Of a stretch of DNA of 27,782 bases, positions 8,432 through 15,765 are shown one piece after another. The DNA comes from Synergistaceae bacterium (GTDB lineage Bacteria; Synergistota; Synergistia; Synergistales; Synergistaceae). The first letter of the stretch is position 1, and each line of letters opens with the position of its first letter. The position numbers and the translations under genes were made by a program. The stretch is taken from contig JAISQP010000149.1 of NCBI GenBank assembly GCA_031274115.1, positions 1-27,782 on the forward strand. Reading direction: 5' to 3'. A model generated the notes under the pieces. The model made no database searches, was not told the DNA's origin, and was given only the letters and a program-made list of their open reading frames with translations.

Positions 8432-10116
8432 GGGATGACCTTTCTGTTGTGAAGGCCGGATATTGCGTAATTTTCGTAGCTGACCGAGTAATAATTCCTG
8501 AAGTACTCGCGTATCCGGTCCTCTACAGCCGGGTCCCAACCGGGGGAGACCGTGAATATATCGCCGTCCGTCTCTTTCACGACGAGTCCGTCCCTGACTA
8601 CGACCTCTCCTCCCTTTATGGTCCATTCTGCAAGATCGAGCATCCTGCTGCAGCGGGAGGAGTTCGGGCAGCGGCACGCCCTCTGTCCCTGCCGCGAAGG
8701 TCTGTAGACCGCGACGTCGCCGTCCGCGCCGACCCCCAGATGCCCCTTCCGCGGAAGGCCGAGTATTCTCGCCGGCGCGGCCCTAGTGATAATCGCTATG
8801 TCATACAGGGAGTACTCCCTGTCTATGTCGTTGAGAACGCTTCTCTTCGCCACAGCGGCGTTGATCGACGAGAGGGCCTCGCGGCGATAAGCGCCGTCCG
8901 TCAGCATCTTTATCACCTGCGGATAGCAGAAGAACGGGCCGGCGTTCGGGTGGTCCGTCGTGAGACAGAGCCGCCACGGATCGTCCATCAGCATAAACAG
9001 CTCCATACCGGTGACCCACTGAGCCGCCCCCCCCCTCGACTTCGGCTTGTATTCGAGCGGGACCACTCCGCTTCCCGCCTCGTTCTCCATGTCGGCGCTG
9101 ACCCATTTTTTCCCCGTCAGCTGATGTATGTGGTACTCGAGCGGCGCGTCAGACGTCATGGTCGTCGCCTGCCCGAATATTATCTGTCCAACGTCTACCG
9201 TGAGGTTCGGGTAGCGCTTCAGCGCCTCTGTCAGCGCGATTGCGCCGGATGCGAGGCCTGACCCCCTCTTCGGCGGCTCGTAGCCGAGGAACTGGAGGTG
9301 GCAGAGATGCCCCCTGCGCCCCTCGAAGGCGTCCATCGTCGCTATCGTCGTCGCCGCGCTCTCCGGGGCGCCGAGGTTCAGTCCGTGAAGGTGCAGCGGA
9401 TGCGGAACGCCCAGAGAGTCCGCCGTCTCCGCCAAGAATGAGATTATCTTGCGCGGGGTCGTATCGTAGGACTTGAGATTGTCGTCAATGTCGTGAATGT
9501 TGCCTCCCCACTTCCAATTGTCCACGCCCCCGGGGTTCACCGCCTTTATTCCGTACCCGCCGACCGCTTCCAGAATCCACGAGATGTAGTCGCGCGCGAT
9601 CTCGGGTTCGCCTTTGGCGAGGGACTCCAGGACGAACTCGTTGTTGCCGAACACGATGAGCATGGCCTTGTCGATTATCGGCATGTCCTCGAACTCCTCG
9701 TGCGCGTGTCTCGCGCCTATCGGGGAGGACGCGGCCTCCACCGCGGTCGTGTACCCCATCTGAGCGTACAGATAGGCTGTGATATGAGTGGTCGGCGTCG
9801 TGAAACCGCTGCCGGCGCGAATTGTACCGCGCCGCGCGAAGAGGTGTTCCCTGTGATCGTTGGGACAGAGCTTTCGCCCCGTGTTCGCCTTTCCGGCGAT
9901 ATGAGCGTGCAGATCGACTCCGCCGGGCAGCACCCAGCAGCCGGACGCGTCTATAATTTCAGCCCGCCCGATTTCGTCCTCGCTGAGCGAACTCCGGCCG
10001 ACGACAACTCCGCCTCTTATCCAGACGTCCCTCTCCTCGCCGTCAACGCCGTTCTCTGGGTCGTACAGCCTGCCGTTTATTACCCCAAGAGTTTTACCGC
10101 TATCGGCCTGGCTCAT
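8398..10116 (-). CDS. fmdA: formylmethanofuran dehydrogenase subunit A (amidohydrolase)
   Basis: FmdA/FhcA, 572 residues, an amidohydrolase-fold subunit. In methanogen Fwd it condenses formate with methanofuran at a binuclear zinc site at the end of an internal tunnel. The metal-site residues look intact: H70-x-H72, K191 in GIKAVNPGG (the carboxylated lysine position) and D388 in the TTDHP motif. H70 and K191 keep the same 13-residue offset from the Methanothermobacter residues I remember (57 and 178). The C-terminus carries a small cysteine group (C481, C483, C489). ATG at 10116 has GAGGAGG 6 bases upstream and overlaps the fmdB stop by 17 bases. Confidence 0.95.
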   Translation of the reverse strand: MSQADSGKTLGVINGRLYDPENGVDGEERDVWIRGGVVVGRSSLSEDEIGRAEIIDASGCWVLPGGVDLHAHIAGKANTGRKLCPNDHREHLFARRGTIRAGSGFTTPTTHITAYLYAQMGYTTAVEAASSPIGARHAHEEFEDMPIIDKAMLIVFGNNEFVLESLAKGEPEIARDYISWILEAVGGYGIKAVNPGGVDNWKWGGNIHDIDDNLKSYDTTPRKIISFLAETADSLGVPHPLHLHGLNLGAPESAATTIATMDAFEGRRGHLCHLQFLGYEPPKRGSGLASGAIALTEALKRYPNLTVDVGQIIFGQATTMTSDAPLEYHIHQLTGKKWVSADMENEAGSGVVPLEYKPKSRGGAAQWVTGMELFMLMDDPWRLCLTTDHPNAGPFFCYPQVIKMLTDGAYRREALSSINAAVAKRSVLNDIDREYSLYDIAIITRAAPARILGLPRKGHLGVGADGDVAVYRPSRQGQRACRCPNSSRCSRMLDLAEWTIKGGEVVVRDGLVVKETDGDIFTVSPGWDPAVEDRIREYFRNYYSVSYENYAISGLHNRKVIPCGTIGALTAV

Positions 10117-11464
10117 TTCGGACCTCCTCTATCAGGCGGTGCAGAAGCTCATCGTCCGACGGACGGCGAGCCGGCACGAACGCCCGCGCGTAAAGCGGGA
10201 TAGTGTCCATTCTGTAGCAAGTGCCGCCGCTGTCTATGCCGCACTTCGAGACTGGAAACCATATTTTGGCCAGCGGCACGGAGAGGCTCTCCTCCGGGTC
10301 TATCACAATGGTCGGTATTTTCTCCATGAAGTCCACCGCGCGCTTCGGGAAGTGCGCCCCCGGGTCGGACGACAGTATCACAGCGGCGTCCGTCTCCCGG
10401 CGGGCGAGAACGTCCACGGCCGTATACTCTCCGGGGCCGTAGCGGGCGTATCCCCTCGACATGTTCACGGCGAAGGGAAAGCCTGTCAGCCATGTGAGGA
10501 CCTGATCCGCTCCTGTCACGTTGCCGTGTCCCCTCATCGGTATCACGGAGAACCTCGTGAACGCGTTCAAGTCGGTTACCAGGGAGAAAATCTCGCGGAC
10601 GTTCATGTCGCGCCCGCGCGTCATGGTGAGGCCCATTCCCATGAAGGCGGTTCCGTATCGGCAGCTCTTCATCATGGCGACAATTTCCTCCAGTCTTTCC
10701 GGAGAAACGCCCCCCACAGCGGAACGGAGCTTCCCGCCCTTCAATATATATCGCATGGAGTGGAGCACCTCGTAGTCGGACCCCTGTTCAACCTGCAGGA
10801 AGATCCCGGCGGACTTGGCCGAAGAGGTCGGGCGCACGTCTACAACTATCATCTTCCTGTCGTTGCGCCCGCCGGGCACATATTTCCCCTTCGGTATCAG
10901 CGAATATCTGTTGAAATGTCTGCTGTGCGCGGCCATAGGGTTGCAGCCCCAGAAGACCAGGAGATCGCTCCTGTTTTTTACCTCCCCGAGCGTACAGGTG
11001 GACTCGCCCACCGCCTGCATCGCGAGCCCCGTTGGGCCGTGACAGACGGAGCCGGTCGTGTCCATCGTAGCGCCGATTATCTCTCCAAGGTGAACGGCCG
11101 TGCGCTGAGCTTCGCTGGAGGACGAGCTGAAACCGTAGATCAGAGGGCTTCTCGCTCTCCTCAATATGTCCCCGGCCGCCTTTACGGCCTCGTCCCAGGA
11201 GACGTCCCTTCCGTCCAGCCTTGGAAGCTTCGATCCGAGGTGATAATTTTCGAACATCGTGCGCCCGTTGGAGCAAGCGCCGCGAATCTTCACTATTTCA
11301 GGCGTTTTTTGCGCGCCGGACGAGTCAGATTCTCCATTTCCGTCGTCTATATCCACGGAAATGTCGTCGCAGAGGCAGCCGCAGAACGTGCAGATCAGGT
11401 TGTTCTCCGTCCTCAGCGAACCCGCTGACGCGACGGAAGGCGCCGCGCTATTCCCGGCGCTCAT
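10100..11464 (-). CDS. fmdB: formylmethanofuran dehydrogenase subunit B (Mo/W catalytic)
   Basis: FmdB/FwdB, 454 residues, member of the molybdopterin formate-dehydrogenase superfamily; it reduces CO2 to formate or runs in reverse. An N-terminal [4Fe-4S] set is complete: C25, C28, C32 and C64. The metal site also looks complete: C141-H142 in SVCHGP and R311 in PMRGHGN. These match Cys118, His119 and Arg288 of the Methanothermobacter wolfei enzyme (from memory) at a constant offset of 23. The Fhc-type FhcB of aerobic methylotrophs is described as lacking such a site, so a redox-active enzyme is implied. About 20 non-conserved residues precede the first cysteine, and a Ser/Asp-rich insert separates C32 from C64. 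ATG at 11464 has GGAG 9 bases upstream. Confidence 0.95.
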   Translation of the reverse strand: MSAGNSAAPSVASAGSLRTENNLICTFCGCLCDDISVDIDDGNGESDSSGAQKTPEIVKIRGACSNGRTMFENYHLGSKLPRLDGRDVSWDEAVKAAGDILRRARSPLIYGFSSSSSEAQRTAVHLGEIIGATMDTTGSVCHGPTGLAMQAVGESTCTLGEVKNRSDLLVFWGCNPMAAHSRHFNRYSLIPKGKYVPGGRNDRKMIVVDVRPTSSAKSAGIFLQVEQGSDYEVLHSMRYILKGGKLRSAVGGVSPERLEEIVAMMKSCRYGTAFMGMGLTMTRGRDMNVREIFSLVTDLNAFTRFSVIPMRGHGNVTGADQVLTWLTGFPFAVNMSRGYARYGPGEYTAVDVLARRETDAAVILSSDPGAHFPKRAVDFMEKIPTIVIDPEESLSVPLAKIWFPVSKCGIDSGGTCYRMDTIPLYARAFVPARRPSDDELLHRLIEEVRNEPGR

Positions 11465-11816
11465 CCGTGACTTCTCCGTCCTCAGGTCTTCCCGCCTTTT
11501 TTATCTCGACCGTAAATCCCTTGAAAAGCGGCATTCCTGTACCCTCCGTGTCCGGGCTCGTTATCGCGTTCGCGACAGGCCCCATAGGGGTGAAAACCAT
11601 GCCGGGCGTTACGTCCGACTTTTTCACCCAGCCTGACGCCTCCCCCCACTCCGAGGATATCGTCACGGCCTCGCCGTCGTTCAGATTTTCGCGTTCCATA
11701 TCCTCGGCGTTCATCTCGATCATCGAGACCGCCCTCATGTAGAACTCGTCCAGTTTCCCTATGTGCATTCCCTTGGCCTGGTCTGTCGTTCTGCCGGAGA
11801 TAAACAGATAGCTCAC
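11448..11816 (-). CDS. fmdD: formylmethanofuran dehydrogenase subunit D (molybdopterin dinucleotide-binding)
   Basis: A 122-residue FmdD/FwdD protein: the C-terminal molydop-binding beta-barrel of the formate dehydrogenase family, encoded here as a separate subunit. ISGRTTDQAKGMHIGKL at the N-terminus, a central IEMNAEDM motif, and TPGMVFTPMGPVANAITS followed by a GTGMP motif are typical. It completes the cofactor pocket of FmdB. Methylotroph Fhc complexes, as far as I recall, have no such subunit, so its presence supports a true dehydrogenase. GTG at 11816 overlaps the TGA of the upstream ATP-grasp gene (GTGA); TTG at 11834 and GTG at 11825 are alternatives. The end overlaps fmdB by 17 bases. 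Confidence 0.92.
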   Translation of the reverse strand: MSYLFISGRTTDQAKGMHIGKLDEFYMRAVSMIEMNAEDMERENLNDGEAVTISSEWGEASGWVKKSDVTPGMVFTPMGPVANAITSPDTEGTGMPLFKGFTVEIKKAGRPEDGEVTDERRE

Positions 11817-12925
11817 AGGCCGCACTCTTTCCAAATTTTCGCGGCTTCGCCGCCAAGGTAAGCCATAACCTCCGCGTCACTCGCAAAGGGCGGAGTGAGA
11901 ACGGTGCATATCGGCGCGCCCGCCGGCAGCGGCGAACCCGAGCGCGGTATGTCGCGCCTTTCGTAATTGTACCATGCGCCGGTATCCGGCGCGGTCAGGT
12001 TTTGCGGCGCGTACACAATTCCCTTGCCTCTGCGCGGCCCATCGAGCAGCCCATCGAACTCCCGGGGCAGTTCGCCCTCGAGCGCCCTCATGTGCAGATC
12101 GAAGATTTTCAGGCCCCGCGTCAGCTCCACAAGTTCGAATGACGCGCATATACGCGGGTTGATCTCTAAAATATAGAGTTTCCCGCCGCTCAAGACGCAG
12201 TCAACGCCGACTGCGCCGCTCAGTCCAAAGTACAAGGCGATCGAGCCGGCCAGCCTCGCGAGCTCCCGGAGCAAAGCGCTCCTCTCCCCCGGCGGCGCCT
12301 CGAACGGCATTATGTTGCCGCACCACGCGTATCCCTCCGCTCCTAACGAAGGTTCTCCGGCAAGCTGTCTGCTCGCGCCGCACAAAACCGCGTCCCTGCC
12401 GTCCGCGAGGAAGACAGCGGAGATAGAGACCCCCGCGATGCGCTCCTGAATGTATCTGCCCTCCTGAAGTTCCGCCCCGGATCCGGGCTTCCAATCCATG
12501 ACGCCGATGCCGGCCCCGCTTTTTACGCGTTTCACGAGCCATTCCCCCCCATCATCGCCGGGAGGCGAGGACATTGACGTGCGAGGTCTACGGAAACCGC
12601 GCGCCGCGCAGAATTTTTCCAACTCTTCCAGGTCCCTGCACCGTTTGATCGATTCGCAGGACGACGAAAAGACCTTTATTCCAGCGTTCTTCAGCTCCGT
12701 TATCATCTCCGGGCGGTTCTCGATTCCGGACGCCCAGACCGCTCCTTCCGCGGAGAGGGACTCAGCGGTAACGGAAAGCGGGGTCGATTTGTCGAGCATC
12801 CGCCATTCAGCTATCTTTCTGAGATCGCAGTCTCCGAAGTAATCAACGCCCAGGGGCTCGTGTCCTGATTCGGCCACGGAATGGGCGACTGCCCTGGCGC
12901 TCGCTCCCATCACCAGAATTTTCAT
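11813..12925 (-). CDS. ATP-grasp ligase of the H4MPT/methanofuran cluster (COG2232/MfnD-like)
   Basis: A 370-residue ATP-grasp protein with an N-terminal Rossmann-like domain (ILVMGASARAVAHS and GVDYFGD), a central VKRVKSGAGIGV nucleotide loop, and the GVDCVL and YILEINPRICASFEL metal/ATP strands near residues 230-260. It resembles carboligases related to biotin carboxylase and to MfnD, the tyramine-glutamate ligase of methanofuran synthesis; relatives sit in methylotroph H4MPT clusters. An amide-bond step in methanofuran or methylofuran synthesis is the best inference, next to the Fmd subunits that need that cofactor. ATG at 12925 follows the mtdB stop by 16 bases. Specificity cannot be told from sequence. 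Confidence 0.82.
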   Translation of the reverse strand: MKILVMGASARAVAHSVAESGHEPLGVDYFGDCDLRKIAEWRMLDKSTPLSVTAESLSAEGAVWASGIENRPEMITELKNAGIKVFSSSCESIKRCRDLEELEKFCAARGFRRPRTSMSSPPGDDGGEWLVKRVKSGAGIGVMDWKPGSGAELQEGRYIQERIAGVSISAVFLADGRDAVLCGASRQLAGEPSLGAEGYAWCGNIMPFEAPPGERSALLRELARLAGSIALYFGLSGAVGVDCVLSGGKLYILEINPRICASFELVELTRGLKIFDLHMRALEGELPREFDGLLDGPRRGKGIVYAPQNLTAPDTGAWYNYERRDIPRSGSPLPAGAPICTVLTPPFASDAEVMAYLGGEAAKIWKECGL

Positions 12926-12941
12926 GATCCGTCAGACAATC

Positions 12942-13805
12942 TTATTTCCCGTCGGCCTCGGCCGCCAGATCGTAGATTTTCTCGGTATCCAGCGTTATCC
13001 CTTTTTTCTCGAAGAGCTTCGATATCGCGAGATGATGAATCTTCATCTTGAGCCCCCCGATGCCGAGCGCGCCATACACTGTTTTGCCGTCGACCTCCCG
13101 AGCCAGCCACGCCGCTTCCGTGCCCTCCGCTCCAAGCGGAGGCACCGCGTTTACGTCGGCCACAACCCTGAGAGTCGGGTGTTCTCGCCACAGTTTCTCC
13201 GAGATGAGCCTGACTCCAGCGGCCCCGCAGCAAAGTATCGCCGAAGCGCCGTCGATTATCGGCGGGATGTCGCCGTCGCCCCTCATGACGGCGCATTCCG
13301 GCGCCGCGCCGAACCTCCCGCCTATCGCGCGCGAGGCGCTCTCAGCCTTGTCCATATTTCTCGACGTGATGGTGACCGACGCCCCCAGCCTTTGAAATAT
13401 GCCCGCCGAACGCTGGCCGACAGGACCCGTTCCAGAGAGTATCACTACTTTCTTATCCTTCATTTCGCAGTTGGAGGCCATGTTGTAAACGGCGGCGGCG
13501 GCCGTCGTGTTGCAGCCGTTAGGGTCGAACATGACCGAGACGTCTAGCGGCGGCCACATCGTCTCCTTTACCTTATCCAGAATTTTCCCGGCCTCCTCTA
13601 CGTTCGAACCCCCTATGAAGATCGCCGTGTTCGGCAGATCCTTCGTCGAGCGGGTAAACATACAGCCGTGAACCAGAGGAACGGCGTTTTCAGGAGTGAC
13701 GCCGCCGTGCCGCAGCAACGAGCATTCTGCCGAGTCGAGGGCGGTTATCGCGTCGAAAACGCTAGGTTGTCGGTCGGAATCGAGCTGAAGTAAAATTTTC
13801 CGCAT
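12942..13805 (-). CDS. mtdB: NAD(P)-dependent methylene-tetrahydromethanopterin dehydrogenase
   Basis: A 287-residue MtdA/MtdB-family enzyme that interconverts methylene-H4MPT and methenyl-H4MPT with a pyridine nucleotide. Methanogens use the F420 enzyme Mtd instead. Visible are the TAIFIGGSN substrate motif (about residues 40-48), DPNGCNTTAAAAVY (about 95-108), the Rossmann loop GTGPVGQRSA (about 126-135) and DVNAVPPLG (about 220-228). The presence of this bacterial dehydrogenase argues against an archaeal host. It begins 142 bases after DUF2193, with a strong hairpin between them. The Shine-Dalgarno sequence is weak (GGGGTG). NAD versus NADP preference cannot be read. Confidence 0.93.
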   Translation of the reverse strand: MRKILLQLDSDRQPSVFDAITALDSAECSLLRHGGVTPENAVPLVHGCMFTRSTKDLPNTAIFIGGSNVEEAGKILDKVKETMWPPLDVSVMFDPNGCNTTAAAAVYNMASNCEMKDKKVVILSGTGPVGQRSAGIFQRLGASVTITSRNMDKAESASRAIGGRFGAAPECAVMRGDGDIPPIIDGASAILCCGAAGVRLISEKLWREHPTLRVVADVNAVPPLGAEGTEAAWLAREVDGKTVYGALGIGGLKMKIHHLAISKLFEKKGITLDTEKIYDLAAEADGK

Positions 13806-13866
13806 CTTTGCACCCCACTAAATAAGGTTTTTTAACAAGGCATAAAACCGCGTACAAAGCGAAGAG

Positions 13867-13918
13867 GAGGATCGCCTATCCCCGCCTGTTCGGCGTCGGG
13901 GCACAGCTGGCGATCCTC
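13867..13918 (-). repeat. strong intercistronic hairpin between DUF2193 and mtdB
   Basis: A perfect 10-bp inverted repeat (GAGGATCGCC at 13867-13876 against GGCGATCCTC at 13909-13918) closes a 32-base loop that can fold a second C/G stem (CCCCG with CGGGG). On the minus-strand transcript it begins 29 bases after the DUF2193 stop. There is no U tract behind it, so it is not a textbook terminator. It could be an mRNA stabiliser, a partial terminator or an attenuator lowering expression of downstream genes. Confidence 0.7.
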
Positions 13919-13947
13919 GCGAGGCTTCAATCGTTACCCTTTAGGCG

Positions 13948-15465
13948 TTAGATAACCTCTTTGCACTGGCAGTAGCCCTCGAACGACCCGATGACGCCCT
14001 TAGCGTACGGGGCGCAACGCTTGATGAGAGTGCTCACCGCGCAGTCCTTGCAGCCTCTCATTGGAGCGCCGGCCACTTCCGGCTTGAGAGCTATCATGTT
14101 TGTCATCGCCGTGGCCGTGACGCACTCAGGGGTCAGATAACAGGGGAAGTCGGAGAGCGACATGAGAGCCGCAAAGCGCTGGGTTATGGCGCAGGCCGGG
14201 TAGGTGTAGCGCTGCGGATTGGAGATGACCGGATGAGTCGTAACAGGCGAGAAGTCGATCTCTATCCCCTTGACCTTGCCGCCGCTGTCGATGATCTCCT
14301 CGCCGCGCTTCAGGATGTCCATGAAGTCTACGTTGTGGAGTTCGTCCGCCTCGCCGCGCTTCGGGTTGATCGCGGCGTAGTTTTGGAAACGTTTCACGAG
14401 CAGGTCTACCAGCATCGGCACGTTGAAAGCGTCGAGCGCGAGAACGCAGGCCGCGGCCGCGGCAGGAGCGCCGGTTGCCGCCGCGACGACGTCCCATCCG
14501 CTCTTGAACGCTCCCTGTGCGAGCCCTTTCTTCAGGGTTGCCGTGAATACCTGGGTTACCGCATCATAGATCGCGAAGACCATGTCGTCCTTGAACATAT
14601 TGTACGCGGACTGAGCTATATGGTGCCCGATGTCTCCAACGCAGTAAGCGGGCACGGTCACTATATTGGCCGGATGCACCCCCGCTTTGAAGGCGGCTTC
14701 TACGACCGGTTTCATCCTCTTGCTGTAACCGTCCATGTATTTGCCGAGGTCGAAGGATGAATGAGCTCCGTGCCCGCCCAGATTGTGGGTTGACATGAGC
14801 TCCTTCTGAGCGGCGGTCGGCGCTTCGTAAATGTATTGGAGCTGCTTTACCTCCGCTTCCTCGGCCTGCCCCGCGGTCTTGCCGGACTCGATCGCGGCCC
14901 TGAACGCCGCGCCAAGCCCGTAGGACGTGTTCATGCCCCAGGACTTCGAGGCGAGCAGGGTCTCTTTGTGTTTTTGGGGGATGTCGAGCGGCTTCAGTAT
15001 GCGGTTCACCAAGTTCGGAACCGAGCCGACGGAGAAGCCGAAGTCCACGACGCAAGTCGGTCCGTACATGCCGCCATAGCGCCTGACGGCCTCGAGGCCG
15101 ATGAGAGCTTTGTTCGCTCCTATCGCGTCGATGAATTTTTTCGTGGAATCCTTGAACGACGGGTCCAGATCGAAGAGAATTTCAAGTATTGGAGGAGTCT
15201 GATGGTGTTCTATGAAAGGATCGTCCTCCGGGCGAATCGTGTCCGTTATCTCCTTCAGAACTTCGTAGTGGGCGTTGACGGACTTGACGTGAAGATCCAT
15301 GACCTCCTTGCTCTGCCCCTCCGCCGCTTTCATCGTATTGACGGCGTCGACGTAAGGCTTGGCGTCGGAGATTTTAAACGTCCCTCCCCGCTTCTCCTTA
15401 ATTACCCCAAAATCAGCTTCCGCCGCGCCGATACACTCTTTTACCATTTTTTCCTGCAAACTCAT
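13948..15465 (-). CDS. DUF2193 family protein, role unknown
   Basis: A 505-residue soluble protein that I match to DUF2193, a family I know from methanogenic archaea with no established function. Conserved-looking blocks are DDPFIEHHQTPPILEILF (about residues 81-98), RRYGGMYGPTCVVDFGFSVG, ASKSWGMNTSYG, TVPAYCVGDIGHHIAQS and the C-terminal Cys-rich end with CKDC, then a lone C, then CQC. The last could bind a metal or cluster. There is no signal peptide or membrane segment. It is first in the H4MPT run and divergent from the AOR gene, so a C1 role is suggested by position only. ATG at 15465 has GGGAGG about 10 bases upstream. Its better-spaced ribosome site and the hairpin after it suggest high expression. 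Confidence 0.75.
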   Translation of the reverse strand: MSLQEKMVKECIGAAEADFGVIKEKRGGTFKISDAKPYVDAVNTMKAAEGQSKEVMDLHVKSVNAHYEVLKEITDTIRPEDDPFIEHHQTPPILEILFDLDPSFKDSTKKFIDAIGANKALIGLEAVRRYGGMYGPTCVVDFGFSVGSVPNLVNRILKPLDIPQKHKETLLASKSWGMNTSYGLGAAFRAAIESGKTAGQAEEAEVKQLQYIYEAPTAAQKELMSTHNLGGHGAHSSFDLGKYMDGYSKRMKPVVEAAFKAGVHPANIVTVPAYCVGDIGHHIAQSAYNMFKDDMVFAIYDAVTQVFTATLKKGLAQGAFKSGWDVVAAATGAPAAAAACVLALDAFNVPMLVDLLVKRFQNYAAINPKRGEADELHNVDFMDILKRGEEIIDSGGKVKGIEIDFSPVTTHPVISNPQRYTYPACAITQRFAALMSLSDFPCYLTPECVTATAMTNMIALKPEVAGAPMRGCKDCAVSTLIKRCAPYAKGVIGSFEGYCQCKEVI

Positions 15466-15765
15466 CTTCTACCATCCTCCCTGTTCTCCCAAAACAGATA
15501 CCGAAACTAACCGTAAGGCAAAAAACATCTTACAGGAATCAAACAGGTATCCCCGGGCAACCACCCCCTTTCACTTGTTGCAAACCGCGTCTGTCATGAC
15601 GCGGACCTTCTGCTGAGAAGACAAAGACGCGAACGGTTAAATTAATATAATTTTATAATTCAATTGATTTTAATATACTATAATAACTAAACGATATTCC
15701 GTCAAGGCTCTATGCGAAACCACGTCGCAGGTAACCGTTTTTAACTAAAAGGAGGGACTCCGCTG
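15466..15765. promoter_or_regulatory. divergent promoter region between DUF2193/H4MPT run and AOR-mobA
   Basis: No gene is seen in these 300 bases. An A/T-rich patch (about 15637-15692) holds several -10-like hexamers in both directions, including a perfect TATAAT at 15679-15684 on the plus strand; no convincing -35 partner could be assigned. A 7-bp inverted repeat (CCGCGTC at 15585-15591, GACGCGG at 15598-15604) contains an inner 8-base palindrome GTCATGAC and looks like an operator. Near the AOR start, AAGGAGGG at 15749-15756 is the ribosome site, and GGAG at 15751-15754 could pair with CTCC at 15758-15761. Confidence 0.55.

Noticed and set aside
10100..11464. FmdB as the catalytically dead FhcB of methylotrophs
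   Set aside because: The cluster cysteines and C141-H142/R311 are all present, and fmdD is encoded next to it.
1..15465. Archaeal origin of the segment
   Set aside because: MtdB instead of F420-dependent Mtd, bacterial ribosome sites, bacterial transporter genes and nagA point to a bacterium; transfer of the pathway genes from Archaea in the distant past remains possible.
15685..15765. Molybdenum-cofactor riboswitch in the AOR leader
   Set aside because: The leader is only about 80 bases and I could not recognise the conserved Moco-RNA core or its pairing.
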